Under the pieces are notes generated by a model that was not told the origin of the DNA, made no database searches, and was given only the letters and a program-made list of their open reading frames with translations. The position numbers and the translations under genes were made by a program. 64,000 bases of DNA from Zhengitettix transpicula (taxonomy: Eukaryota; Arthropoda; Insecta; Orthoptera; Tetrigidae). Positions within the stretch are counted from its first letter, which is position 1. Every line of letters begins with the position of its first letter. The DNA is taken from the NCBI GenBank assembly GCA_037074705.1, contig CM073596.1, positions 28,928,001 through 28,992,000 of the forward strand. Reading direction: 5' to 3'. Of this stretch, positions 1 through 12,979 are shown piece by piece.

Positions 1-500
1 GAGGAAATATGATACGTCAATACATAAAATTACAATCTAATAATTGGATGCTGCAATTGTAAATAATTAGAAGGTAACATAAAAATAATAAAATTATTAT
101 TTTTAAAATATTTTATTTTATTTTATTTAATATATTAATAACAATAATAATAATTCTTTAACTATACTAAGGATATAACATAATATTTACAGTTATAATA
201 AAAATATTCAATATGTACTAGTAAATAATTGATTAGAGAATTAACTATCATGAAATATAGATTTTACACATCACACAAAACTTAACACACTCACACTAGG
301 AAGAAACGCAAACAACGGACAAGTCACTTCACGTAAACCGTTCCTATTAAAATAGTCATTTCAGGTACGTTGCTCGGCGTCTTCAACCTTGTGCTATTGC
401 AAAGTTTTGGAGTCGAGTCCGTATGAAATCTGGTGGGAAACCGACCGACAAATATTACGGTAATAATATATTTGTATTCTATGACATTATTATATTTAAC
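1..500. other. AT-rich noncoding sequence
   Basis: AT-rich DNA with A/T runs. The short minus-strand frame at 324-563 runs into the family C element and has no recognisable protein character. No feature is supported. Confidence 0.6.
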
Positions 501-1244
501 ACTAGCTGGGTGCCCGGCGTTGCCCGAGATGTCATTTATCCATAACCCCCGATTTGACTCCAATATAGATATATTTTAGGTTATTTTTATGTAACGCAAC
601 TCAACCCCTATCCCTAAATATGTTGTCTGCCGGTTACATTGTTCCACATATTTCCACCTAGACCCCTATGTGTGCTTAGCTCTCATGCAGAAAGGGGTTG
701 AAATTTTAGAAAAAACATCGGTAGATATATTATAAAAGTCATTGACCTCAACAATTATTTATTCTACGCAAATATCGACCATTTAATATGTTAGAAAAAT
801 TCTACCCCCGTGTAGTCCCGGCCCTGGTAGTTAAATGGCCATTTGAATGTCATTAAACTCAGCTACATCCATAAAACTGGATTTGACTCCAATCTCGATT
901 GTAGTAGCGTTATTTTCTTGTAACGCGGGTCCACCCTCAACTCTAAGGGTGCTCCGTTCTCATGATGTATAGTCAGATAACATCGGTAGAAACAGTATCA
1001 ATTTCTTTGAACCCTAAAAATATTTATCAAACTCAAATATATGCTTGTTTAACAAGTTTAAATATTTCCACCCCCGGTTATGGGGGTAGTAGACGCGTCT
1101 CACCCCGACATTGTTTGTTTCCTGGTTGCAAAGAACACGTGTACGAAATTTGGTGAAATTTGCTGCACCGGAGTAGATTTGTACAAGGAACATACAAATA
1201 TATATACATACATACAAACAAACATTCTGCTTTATTTATTAGAT
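501..1244 (+). repeat. Family C interspersed element, copy 1
   Basis: The copy starts CTAGCTGGGTGCCCGGCG and ends with a CATACATACAAACAAAC-type stretch followed by TTTATTTATTAGAT. It has two internal monomers, each beginning near GACTCCAAT (about 555 and 885) and passing through a TAACGC...CCACC...GGGGTTGAAAT pattern. Its last 280 bases are closely similar to the last 260 bases of the copy at 52975-54206. The short open frames inside are by-products of the repeat. Confidence 0.7.
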
Positions 1245-2848
1245 AGATTAAGGGCGACTCTCAATAGAAAGCAGTTAAAACAGCTAGATAAACTGCATCT
1301 TTTACCTCTGCGACAACATTCTACAAAATTCAAATAAATTCTATTAATTTCCACAACATTCTAGAAGGTACTTCCGGGTTATTTTGTTTATAATTGACTA
1401 AATGTGATCGTAGATATTCCCATGATTTTCATCAAGTCTTTTATCGACCCAGAAACACATGGATTAATCTACGTAACTTTTGATATTTGAATTTCAATAT
1501 TTATCGTCGTGCCTATCAGTTCTTAACTTAAAAGACAACAGCTTTTATATTTTTACGCTTGCTGTTTCCCACCATCACTATTTGTGCTAGTTGTGAATTA
1601 CCCACATTATAATTTTTTTCACGATTCCAAGTCAAATATTATAATTTTAATGTTAGTCATATCTCCCATCGAGAATATATAATTTGAGACGATTGTGAAA
1701 TCGTCACAAAGCCAAAACTCTTTGGGAAACTAAAATCGTGATGAGAATATGATCTGAAACCTGATCTCACTGTACGTGGAATTTTTCAGCATCATTCGTC
1801 AGCGGTGGAAAACTGCACGTGTGTGTGTGTGTGTGTGAAGTTCACATGTCGTCGACTAGCGCAGTGTTTTCCGAGAAGTCGCCCGAAGCTGTTCACGGTT
1901 CTAGATTCGCTTTCCGTATTCGGCCCGACTCCCTCTGTGATTACACGTTACCAGCTCAATTACCTAGACAGCTCAGGGTGATAGACGTGGCTAACGGCTG
2001 CCTTCCAATCACAACCGTGTATTATTCTACACACTCGATAACGATTTATTGTCCTTAAATTTCACCTGCGTCCGCGTGATATTTGCTAGCGGCTGTCGTG
2101 CCGTGTAATAATCCTAGATTTATGGCGCGAAACTGATTTCAATCGTGGTCGTTTAGAGAAACTAACTCGCTCGGCAGTTCATAATTAACACTGACTGCTT
2201 TTACAATGTCGGACAATCATCGTATTCAATCGTAGCTCTAAGGAAATTACCCTTAGAGATGACAAGAAACACATCTTTAAAGCAAATAAGCAGGTCTTAC
2301 GTTTATTTTCGTACTATGGTTTCAACTTCATCTTATCTAACTGTGAACATTAAAAGTGACTATGCGATAAACTCAACGTAATATCCGTTCTTCGCTAAGA
2401 TGCTCGATAATATTCACAACATTTTACTTTGAACTGTCGATTAAGAATTTAAAGTAAAGCATTATTCTGCCAATCGTATTACTATAATATATAAAATTTA
2501 TAACAAGGATGAAAAATAAAACATTATTCTGAGTTTCGTACATAAATATATCTTATGAAATTAACCGTCAATAATAGGTCTACTATTTTTTAATCATAGT
2601 TCATCACATGCAATTCATTTTTGTGAAATATTATTAATTGTCAAGAGTTATTAAACAAATGACAAGGTAAATATGCTTTAATTCAAATTTATTTTTACTT
2701 TCATCTATGTCCCAACTTTTGACTATATATATATTGTACAGACCAATGTGTAATGAAATGATTTATTTTATAATTTCTTTAATTTTTATATTGTCGGCGT
2801 AATAATTATGGCCCATGTATTTTAAATAGTCAGTGTGAAGTAATAATG
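1245..2848. other. Noncoding sequence with a GT microsatellite
   Basis: No gene is recognisable. A (GT)n tract lies at about 1819-1837, followed by a GC-richer stretch to about 2060 with a 79-codon frame that has no family character and no good splice context. Confidence 0.5.
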
Positions 2849-3740
2849 TGTTGTGCTAGAGACGGATTATTGTCGGAATATATTTGAGGTTGAAAGCTTG
2901 GACTAGAACACAAGCCAGTCAGTTTTGAGTGCCCGGACGATGATGGTCATTCAGTTTCGAAACGGAAACTGGCCGAAGATAGTCGCATTCAGCCTAGGAT
3001 ATTAAGTGAAACAGTAAAGTGGAGAGGCTGTATAAATATTCAGAACAGTAAAATACAATAAATAGTCACTCTTCATTAATACCCAGGACTGTAAAGTCAA
3101 GTCGACAGATACATGTAGGACAAAGAAGTTCTAGAACGAATGTTGGCAACGTGACGTTTAGAAAAGTGAACTAAATTTGTGTGCAGTTTTAGGTTGTGAA
3201 CAGTGAATAAATAAAATTTCTTTTAAATAACCAATGTGGTATGAGAGAAGTTCTCATAATCTGTTTTTTTTTTAAAAAAAAACATTCTAGACCTTATATA
3301 AAAATTGCGTTCCTTCAGATTTCACTGGATTTCATATTTGTTTGGATTTTTTATGTTAACATTTTATTGAAAATTTAATTATTATTTTTGTAAAATTGTG
3401 GTTTTCATTTGATTTGGTGACAATTGCTAATTACTGTAGATATCAGAGGCCCAATTATCGGCCCTGAAGAATTAAGAATTTTACTAAAAGCTGTATCAAT
3501 TTTTTAAAAGCTTATCTGAGGAATCCAATCAAAATTGAATTTTGTTTTATCTTTAAAAGTTTTTTGTTAAAACTCATTAATAAATACCTTTAATTATCCC
3601 CATAGTGGTGGCATTGTTAGTCTGCCATTACAGTTTTTGGCATCATTCCTTTAAATTAATTATATCACTAAATTGACACCGTAACGTGAGTTTTATTTTA
3701 TTAAATTTTTATTTCTTTAATTGCACTCCAACGTGGGACT
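2849..3740 (+). repeat. Possible degraded LTR-like sequence
   Basis: The stretch starts TGTGTTGTG. It has a TATA box (TATAAATA, 3031-3038), polyadenylation signals (AATAAA at 3206), and a primer-binding-site-like sequence CCAACGTGGGAC near 3728-3739, which resembles the PBS-like sequence at 63.64 kb. No coding region or matching second LTR was seen. It could instead be an ordinary promoter-like stretch. Confidence 0.25.
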
Positions 3741-3907
3741 TTTATTATTATATTAATTTGTTTACTACAATATACTGTTAAATATTAAGACAGTTTGACG
3801 CTCTGAGAAAGTTGAAACAAAAAGATGAATTTTTATTCGGTCGCTTTTGAGTTTCCCGCATTCATACGGTCTGACAAACTGTCACGTTCGAGTTTTATTT
3901 ATATAGA

Positions 3908-4130
3908 CTCCAGTCATCGGGACGGCGTGGGACCAGTACCGAGAGCCCGACCTACCAGTTTCTCTAGAGTTTTCCCTGCATTACATTTAGGGGAATGTTG
4001 GTAGGATCCTATAGTCGGGAGACCCTAGTTTGTCTTTGCTATCTGTCTCTTCCATATCCCGCATTGCTATTCCTTCCTTTGCTGTTATTGGGAATTGCTA
4101 CACTGAGGATTACCCTCACGTAACTATTTC
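3908..4130 (+). repeat. Family S retroposon, old degraded 3' half
   Basis: The order GGCGTGGGACCAGTACC, CCCGACCTACC, TTTTCCCTGCATTAC, GTAGGATCCT and GAGGATTACCCTCACGTA is preserved, so this is the 3' half of family S in sense orientation. It is the most diverged copy in the window. The A-rich end has decayed. Confidence 0.65.
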
Positions 4131-7100
4131 TTAAGTAAAACCTTTTTTTAGAGTACAAAATATATATCTTTTTCACGAGTTGAATTATTTGTTTTGCGCT
4201 ACCTCACAGTCACTAATATAAATTAATATATGTATATATATATATCTTTGATAGACAAACGACAATTTTTAGTAGTTGAAAGAATAATTAATTTTTTATT
4301 AATTAATATATAAACATAAATTTAAAATTATTTTCAATATTATAATTTTTTTAATGTCAAACTTAATGCCAGCCTCATTTGTCTGGGTTACGTCTATGGG
4401 AAATCGAGTTACAGTATGAGAAACATAAGCGTCAAAATGTAGGAAATAAATTTAATAACAAAATGTTAATTACTTAACATTATGTAGCGAGCCGTTAATA
4501 TATATGGCAAATTTTATGTAATTTATAATGCATTTTTGAAACTTCGCCCGTGTAAATAATTATAAATTTAAGTTATTATCAAACTTCATAGTTATCGCCC
4601 TCTACTAAAGTATTTCCTTTAACACGAAGAAACATACCCTTTCCGAGTACCCGAAGAAAAAGTAAATAAATTACAACAATGTCGAAAGTAGTCCTTCAGA
4701 TTGCAAAGGGAGATTTTTTGTTTTATTTCTGAGGGATATACTTTTAAGTTCAGCGAAGGAGAAACTTGAGGAAATTAAGCGTATTCTCCTAACGACTTGT
4801 AAATGGAACTTTTATATTATTTTTAGAATATCGAAGATTTAGTCTTGACGAGAATTGTGACCACCTTAATCTCAGCATCCTCGAGTACATACGAAAGACC
4901 CTTTTGTGAGGCCATTGACGTGTTTTTCCACCAGTTTCGCCATTCTACTCGGGATGTGAGGAAAGCTACGCAACGGTATGGTCCGACGCGTCCGTAAGAA
5001 TGACTGGCAGCTCAATGCTCGCATCTCATTGTTGCTGGATCCATCGAAGCTACAGACTTCAGGCCAAGGCCACACGAAGAAAGAAACTTTTCCTAAAATA
5101 TCGAGATTCACGTTCCAGGTGACTCACAATAGTGACTTCTCAGAGGATAATGTTTGTACATTTTATTTTTTCTATGCTGATAAACGGAGGAAAAGTGTTC
5201 TTGATATAAAAAAATATTATAAGCATCACATAGTTTAATTGCTAATAGATTTATTTTAATAAATAAATTATCCTCTTGAATTTAATTAATCACTAGTTAA
5301 TATTGTCTGATGCTTTGATCAGCAGATTATTTTGTTTCGCGTTCATTCCCTGAAGTATGTTGACGGAAAATTTCTTGTGGGGTAGATCTCGTTGAGGTAA
5401 TTTATATTTTTCTATACTTGTAGGTTGTTAAGCAAATAAAAAATTTAAAATGTACAGAAATGAGTACAAATTTTGTCGTACCAGAGTACAAACTCCATTA
5501 GCCCTGATATGAAGCTCTAATATTCAAATTAAAATGTCAATTGTAATAAACTGCAATATGTATCTACAACGTTGATAATATTATCTGTTACAATGTAACT
5601 CTGTTTTTTTATAATACTTTTTTTTAATAGATGCTGGCCCGAAGGCCCCGGAAAGCCGAAATCGTTTTTTTTTATCACGGTTTTAGGTCGACAAGACGAA
5701 GACGCCGTGAGATGGACGATTTTTATAAAATGTAAGAGAAATGTCGGTTATATAATCTGAAATGATTTGAAAATCTTCATCCGAGTGTCGTTATGATCGT
5801 ATCGTTCTGATCTCAGTTGTTTGGCTCGCCTGCAATTAATGGCTCCTAGACGAAGTCACGAATATACTACGTGACTAATTACTAAGTAATTATAATCTTA
5901 TCCTGCCAGTCTCGGACCATATTTCCAATCTACGTCTCAATAGAGCATATATTGAGGTTTAAATGTTCGCTTTTCTGGTCATAATATGTTACTATTAGTA
6001 GATATTGTCGGATTTTCAATTTCCTAGATCGGTTACGTTAAAGATAGAAATAATATATAATTCTTATTGAAGAGTAATTTAAAGGAACTGATAAAATTAA
6101 GTAAATAAGTCAAAGATATTGAAAGAAGAATCCCAGACGTTTATTTCCCAATTATTCTTGCCATATCTTTGTATTTGGCATATTTCCTTAATTTTATCCG
6201 TTTCCTATATTCATCCTCATTAATAATTCAATTTCTACTTGTGTTATTCTAAAACCTCCTCAACTTAAACCGATCTAAAAATGGAAAACCCGTAAAAAAA
6301 TATGATTCCACACCTGTAGCGCATAATTTCAATTACTGTTACTAGTCTTCTAGTTGAATGCGGAAATTGGAAGCTGTTTGTCGCATCAATCATTAAAATT
6401 TAATCCCAGTAAACCTTGGAGCGCCATAGGGCGTTGACTGTTAAAAATGCGATAATGTATATGGCACATTCCAGAAACAAGGGAAATATTGAAAGTGAGC
6501 ATTGGGTAGAGTTTACTAAAAAAATTTGGACAAATAAAGAACTCTGTTATATTAGAAGATTTTAATTAACTACATGGCCATTTTTCTGTAACGCTTTTAA
6601 ATTTCATTCTCTTATTAACTGTAATCACACGTTTACGATTTGGCAGAAAACAGTCGTAATTTTTATTTAAATATGATTAATTTAATTTCACGGAATATTT
6701 CAGTCACGTTTTGCTATATTCTTCTGTTAAAATTATTTTAAATGTAAATTATTAAAGTTGAATATTTCTTTAAAACTGATCCTCAATGTACCATTTTATT
6801 TTGATTTGTTTTGTTGGTGTGTTGCTCTCTAGTTAACTTGTGTGTTAATTTTGATGTTGATCTAACAATTCTACTATAAATTAAATTTATCATAATTAAG
6901 AATTTGCCTTGTATAAGATGCTTAACCTGAAACTTCGTTTCGCTTCACAATGAAATGTTTCTTTTCTTCCACTCATTTTTAATGTTAATGGTTATTTCTC
7001 TGACAGTATGGCAACGTAGAACGTAACTGTGGATGTAGCTTAGCTTCAGAAGAAGCCTGGGTTAATTTAGAGCGTCGTTAGCTCAGCTCGTGGTGGTTGT

Positions 7101-8112
7101 AAACGTGTCCGGAAATTCCTGACGCTGGTTATTTGCGCGGCGACTTCTTTCACAGTTAGCCACACGATTTTTAAGCGTAGAAACGTTATGTATATAAAGA
7201 ATATGAACGTGGCGTTAAATTATTAAATCACTAGGGCTTTCAGCGACTGTCAGAAAGGATGGAAATTAGATTAATTAATGGAATAACTTTTCGTGAATGG
7301 TACAGGGCATTTATGAACCCCTTAAGCTCCAGCCCTTATTAAATTTACATAGAAATTAATAATGGACTCCAACAAAGTGACTAGAATCACACTAATTCAA
7401 ATTCTTATATTTCTAACTTATAACTTTTTTTGGAAATGTTCACAAAACATTTTTTATTGCTGTACTGGCTTAATATACGTGAACATTTCCAATAATAAGT
7501 TTCTGATAAAAGCCAAGTACAGTTTTTATACCTTCGAAATAAACTTAATGAGGTCTATAATTAAAAATAATTTCATGAAATCTTTCTGACCCACCCATTA
7601 TTCACGTAGTAAATAAATGTTCATCAGAAGTTAATGTAGATTTCTATTTAGAATTAACTTGGGCTAAAAGAATTTCTATTACATTTTAAGCTATGCGGTT
7701 TTCTTTAAAAACCCATTACAGCCCTATATTATTAACAACATCGATTGGGGTAAGGAATATGGTCACGATAGATTTATTATATTCACCTAAAAATAAATAC
7801 ATGTTTCTAAATAATATGTAAATATTATCTATCTTGTTAAATTTTTGTTTCTATAACTTTGTAACCATAAAATATAAATCAGATAGAGAGAATCATTTTA
7901 TTGTTAAGTGACAAATGTATATCAGTTAAAAGTAATAACATATCCCATGGATAACAGATGAAAAATTAGAAGTAAAATATTTTTCGATTAATGTTGAACT
8001 GAAAAATTAACGTACAAATTGTCTTATTGTTTGGAGGTGTTTTTAGTTTATTCAACTTGATAGTGTTAACATTTTTGTTACACTGTCTGAAAATAACAAT
8101 AGGTTGAGTAAA
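4131..8112. other. AT-rich noncoding block
   Basis: No gene or repeat that I can name. The stretch 4870-5160 is less AT-rich and is open in two frames for about 80 codons, but neither frame resembles a known protein and splice context is weak. The 75-codon frame at 7362 is AT-driven. Confidence 0.5.
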
Positions 8113-8173
8113 ACTGCAGTCTCTATCAAAATAGCCCTGAAAGTGTTTTGCGGGACTGTCTAGTGTATACATT
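8113..8173 (+). repeat. Short dispersed repeat D, copy 1
   Basis: The pattern CTCTATCAAAATAGC...TGAAAGTGTTTTGCGGGAC...CTAGTGTATACATT recurs about 1.4 kb downstream with few differences. The family is unidentified. Confidence 0.5.
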
Positions 8174-8394
8174 CTGGTTTACGATCTTGACCACAATTTT
8201 TTTTAAGACACCTAGTACTTACACATATTCTTTAATGCACAACATTATCACATAATGTTTGTTTGGGTGTGATTAGCACAAAGTTGCTGATAGTTGTTAG
8301 TTTCTTTATATATATCTTTAAAGTTGATAAATAGATTAAGTTATTTAGTAGTATCACTATATCGTTTAAAGTGTGTAGTATAAATAGGTAATGA

Positions 8395-8830
8395 ATTCCT
8401 GGTCCGCGTAAAGCGTGGGAGTATTTGTGCTCCTCGTCTGAGGTTTAGGAATGTGTTGATCTCCTCCTCCTCCTCTTCCCAGCGGTTATATCTATTGCGA
8501 AACAATCTCCTGCCGACCAGCTGCCCACAGGAGCATGCGAATCTAATAACACCTGTTAGCGGCCTCACCTCTTTGTGCCAGAGTTTCGAAATAAGTGCGC
8601 CCTTGCCGAGGTTGCTACAAATTACGACTCGTGAATGATATCGCGGGTGAAGATCTCGCCTTGCTCTGCGCCAGAGAAAGGGAAAAGGAAAAGCATTTAG
8701 CACGCAAATGAACGAATACAAATCCCCAGCCATTTCGAAAGCATCCGATTCCGCTGTGAAAATTTTCACTTTTCCAGGGGAAAACAGGCATGTTTGACGA
8801 GCGGAGGAACTCCAAGTATGATGGTCAGGT
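8395..8830. other. GC-richer island, coding status uncertain
   Basis: Less AT-rich than its flanks, with a minus-strand frame of 142 codons (8341-8769) that contains an EEEEEE run from a CTC trinucleotide repeat. The translation shows no recognisable domain, and shorter frames on both strands are also open, so this is more likely a conserved noncoding element or old repeat than an exon. Confidence 0.25.
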
Positions 8831-10149
8831 TGTACCGTGTCGGTCTCAAATGATGATCAACTCCGTTATCTCCACTAAAAGTGTCATATGTTACAGCTCT
8901 AATTGACAGTAATTTTATTTATTATAAATAATATGCATAGTCATCAATATATAGGTAAAATATTAAAAATTTTGCAGTGAAAATATTAAGATGTATTATG
9001 TAAAATATTGGCGTGGTTATACCGAGAGGAATATACATAAAAATACAATGATAATATATGTCAGCCTTAACTAAACAACATTGTGGCATAGAATAGTCGG
9101 CTGAGTGTTTACAACTTGCCGCCTATTGACAAACTTCCGCTGTTACGTGTGAAGGTCAGTGTCTCAAGGTTAGGATTCTTTTCACAGTCCATGATCAATA
9201 TGACACTGGGAGTTGCAAAATAATGAGCAGCCGACTGTTTAATACACGATTGCACGTAATGTCCTTATTCTGATTTAACTTTGTCTCGAAAAGATCTGTT
9301 TTCAAACAGAGCTAAAATAATTTATTAAAATTAAGATGCCTGCCGGAACTCCACATGTTTTTTATTTAAATGAGAATTCGCCCGTCTGAACCTTTATACG
9401 TATTTTGAATCCACACTGTTAAGTAATTTAACGAAAGATAAAACTATAGTTATACGCATATGTAAACCAAGGTAGCTAATGCGTAAACGTATAATGAGGT
9501 ACTTTATTTGCCCCCATGAATAATTTGGAAATTACGCTTTTTATATGAGGGGTATTACGGCGCTCTCTTATCAAAATAGCAATGAAAGTGTATCGCGGGA
9601 CAGCCTAGTCTACATTAGTGCGACAAATTGTGCGATTACCGAATACCAATCATAAGCGAACACGTCAATGGCGATTAGAGGAAGCGGAAACCGTCAAGTA
9701 CCATTGAAAAATTACATTAATTTTTTTTAAGGAGACATGTTAAAGACCGCCCGAAAAATTCCCTCTCTAGTCACAGTAAAATAAATTATTTTTTAACGAC
9801 TTCATTATTTTTTTTTCGTTTTCTTCTGAAACATTACAAGCATTACTTCCTTTGCTCAACGATTCCCAATAAAATGGGTCTTTATTATAATCACAGCTTG
9901 TAACCCTTCCATAGGAGCCCACAGTCAGTATAACTCGTTATGTGTTTTTATAACTGAAGTGTGATTCAGTCAACGTACAGAAAATATTCATGTTCTATAA
10001 ACTTAAATCAACTTTGAAAGGAAATATTAAATTTTATAAAGGATATTTTAAAAATTTAATGGCTTCAGAAATAAGTGCGGGGACCCCCACTAAATTCTTT
10101 TTGATATTGAGATTAAATAACTGTTTTTACGATTCTTTCACGGATAGAA
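8831..10149. other. AT-rich noncoding sequence
   Basis: Apart from repeat D, nothing is recognisable. The 65-codon frame near 9990 is AT-driven. Confidence 0.5.
9553..9618 (+). repeat. Short dispersed repeat D, copy 2
   Basis: Matches copy 1 over about 55 bases (CTTATCAAAATAGC, TGAAAGTGTATCGCGGGAC, CTAGTCTACATTA), in the same orientation. Confidence 0.5.
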
Positions 10150-10520
10150 TTGTCGGTGCGATTAAGAGCCTGGGAACTCGGGACTGAATTGTTTCCGTAT
10201 TGGCGAACGACCTGTACTAGCCGGCTTGCGGCAGAAGCGAGCTCCTGGTCCGTGAAATTGTTGATGGTTAATGCTGGTTGCCGCTTTATTTATAGCGTCT
10301 GTGTCGATGAACCCTTGCACTTCATGCGCGCACCTGGTCGTGTTCGGCACGGAAGAATGCGCCAGATACATATCTGCAAGTTCCCACGAGCTCGTCTCCT
10401 CGGCTTCTACAGCTCCGCACTTACTTCCTACTGTGCGACAATGTATGATGATGACCTGCCGCTATTCACGACTACGCAGAGGCTCAGATAGCGAAGGGAA
10501 CGGTCGCTATTCAATGACAC
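10150..10520. other. GC-richer island with overlapping open frames
   Basis: Three frames are open across this stretch: two plus-strand frames of 113 and 154 codons and one minus-strand frame of 69 codons. None resembles a known protein. Several open frames at once points to base composition or an old repeat rather than a gene. Confidence 0.25.
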
Positions 10521-11263
10521 GTTCTAAACGAAACATAAAACTACTGTTACTGTATAATTTCCATTACACCTCTATATGCCAAACTTCTGTTGTACCCTTA
10601 CAACTGACCAGAAATGCAAGTAAACATATTGTTCAACAACAATCGGTATGCATTTCCTTACAACCACAATTTTTTGTACTAGTGCCTCAATATAACACTT
10701 GTGGTAAGATCAGAAATAAGACCTATTTCCTATAAAATACAATGTAAGTGCGTCAAAAGACGTCTTTAACAGCAGATACAAAAACAACTTTAAAGTAGTA
10801 TAAACTCGCCCCGAACCACCCTACAATTTACTCCTAGCGATAATACACAAAAATTTAAATAAACTTAATATTAATCGTAGAAATATAATAATTGCATGTG
10901 TGTATTTATTTAATTTTCTGAGTGCGTGAAATTATAATAAATTAATTTTTTATAAATTAAATTACAATAAATAAATATAATTTTAAATAAACTCGATTTG
11001 ACAGATTTTAATTTTAAAGTGGATAAATAAATTTTTTCTGTTGTAAACTTCCTGATCGTACTTAGTGATATATTTGATTTTGTTTTTGTTACTCGTAGTA
11101 TATATTGTATTGTGTATATTGGTTAAGCTTTAGTTTTTATTATTCAACATTGATATTGCGCTAAAATGAAGACCACAAAACCGTTGTTAAATTTTATAAT
11201 TTACTCTAATATATTAATCAGTCAGTAATTTGAATGAAAATACTTATTCTTCATTTTCAAAAC

Positions 11264-11267
<4 letters not shown>
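10521..11267. other. AT-rich noncoding sequence
   Basis: Long A/T-rich stretches with no gene, RNA or repeat that I can support. Confidence 0.5.

Positions 11268-11312
<45 letters not shown>
11268..11312. repeat. TA microsatellite
   Basis: An almost pure (TA)n tract, interrupted by one G near its right end. Confidence 0.95.
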
Positions 11313-11708
11313 GGAGATTTCTGGTATTCAATATTTATTTGTTTTTGATCATCTAATTCATTAAATAAATTTTTTCATCTCGCTGTACGTAGACCCCACA
11401 AAATGTTTTAAGGCAGGCAAGTGTTAGTGGAGCAGTACTGTATGTATTAAAGTAATTTATACCAATCTAGCTTATTTCTTCGTATTAATACTGGGGACAG
11501 GTCCGTTTAGAAAAGATGACTGAAGAAGAACAAAAAATTTCAATAATAGAAGTTCTTGACAAGCCATAATTCTTAATCATGATGAAAACTTGAGTTGCTA
11601 TGATATTTTGGTATTCTATTGAACTTTTAGCTCTAAAAATATAATAGATTTTAATTAGATCATTTATAAATGTATTACAGAAAAAAATATCTGTAATAGA
11701 ACTTTATT

Positions 11709-11895
11709 TATCTAATAAATAAAACTGTATGTATGCATGTATGTATATATATATATATATATATATATTTATCTGACTATAACTTAAACCCCTTACATCA
11801 TGGTAACGGAGCACTCTTAGGGTTGGGGGTGGACGCACGTTACAAGAAAATGACGCTAATACAATCGAGATTCGAGTCAAATAAAGAATGGTCTG
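11709..11895 (-). repeat. Family C element, 5'-truncated copy
   Basis: Read on the minus strand, it contains one monomer (CTCGAATCTCGATTGTATTAG...CTTGTAACGTGCGTCCACC...CCCTAAGAGTGCTCCGTT), then a TA/CATA stretch and the typical end TTTATTTATTAGAT at 11709-11725. The start of the element is missing. The TA tract at 11744-11768 lies inside it. Confidence 0.65.
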
Positions 11896-11899
11896 TTGG

Positions 11900-12740
11900 T
11901 GACAGTTTTAAATATTTAATAAAAAAACATTTGTCGAACTTAAGACTGCAACACTCATGAATCAAGTAAGATAAAGAATTATTATGTTCAAAAGCTTGGA
12001 TGAAAAGGCTTAACCCAATAAACTCCGAGCCTGCTTATCTTTTTTTTATGACCCTCATCTTTTATTTTAAGATAACTTCTCCATTTTCTAGAGCGTAAGC
12101 GAGCTGCATTCTAATTTAAATTTTCTTTGTCAACCCAACAGTCCGTAAAATGCAAATAACGCATTAACGCCAAAGAAAACAAGCGGGGAAAAGTGTCTTA
12201 ATTACGTTCTTTGTCTCCTCCATTAGGGAAGGACGTAAATACGTAATTAAAGGAGGCAGGGAGTTAAAATGTAAGGCACGGAATCCTACGGCGGAAACGC
12301 AGGCAGGTTCCTCCCTCGTTATAAATTAGCCACCACTAATGCGACTCTCCTCTTAAAACCGCTTCCGTCAAGGATTTTTTTTTCTTTCGGCTGCTCGGGC
12401 ACTTATAATTATTATTTCGTAGTACTTCTAAAGTCATCAACGCTTCAGTTACCGAAGCTCTTAAAATTTTTTCTTAGACTCTGAGTGATGCATTAATGTG
12501 AGAATGCGTTTGTTTTCGGCTACGTTCTCACGAAAAGAAGGGAGTTGGCGTCACGCACCCACAAATAGCACAACTTAATGGAGGTTAGAATAGCACAAAG
12601 GATCACAAACGCCGTATTGAGGAGAACAAAGACTTCTATGTATTACTATTTAACACTGGATAGTTATCAGAAATCTTATTACTCCAGTCTATAAACTCAT
12701 TGAACGATACTTTTATTCGTTGTACATCAAGATTACTTCT
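11900..12740. other. Noncoding sequence with a moderately GC-rich segment
   Basis: The segment 12090-12560 is less AT-rich and contains related words in both orientations (TAATTACGTTC...CCTCC and ACGTAATTAAAGGAGG). No protein is recognised. It may be an intronic conserved element. Confidence 0.3.
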
Positions 12741-12748
12741 ACTTAGAT

Positions 12749-12957
12749 AAAATAGTCAAATAACAGACCAAATGAAGTGATAATATAAATACCACACAAA
12801 GTATCTTGAATTCTTGTTCAGGTGCTGCCTCTTGCTTGGATTTGTTGTGTCGTATTCGCGGCTCTTAGCTTTTTAATCACCTGACGATAGGAACAATGAT
12901 ACGTTGTGTGATATTTATATTATGACTTCATTTTAGCCTGTTATTTAGCTATTTTAC
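12749..12957. repeat. Foldback element, family F, copy 1
   Basis: Two inverted arms of about 80 bases (12749-12830 and 12878-12957) share TGATAATATAAATACCACACAA and the TCAGGTG end near the centre. Arm 2 keeps CTGACGA at 12881-12887, but the following GAAA has become GATA. Arm 1 has a changed core. The loop contains GCGGCTCTTAGC, related to loops of other copies. Confidence 0.65.
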
Positions 12958-12979
12958 TAATTATTATATTTTTATCGCA

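Noticed and set aside
8341..8769. 142-codon minus-strand open frame
   Set aside because: No recognisable domain, contains a Glu run from a trinucleotide repeat, and lacks splice or promoter support.
10271..10735. 154-codon plus-strand open frame, the longest in the window
   Set aside because: Overlaps other open frames on both strands, no known protein character, and its right half runs into AT-rich DNA.
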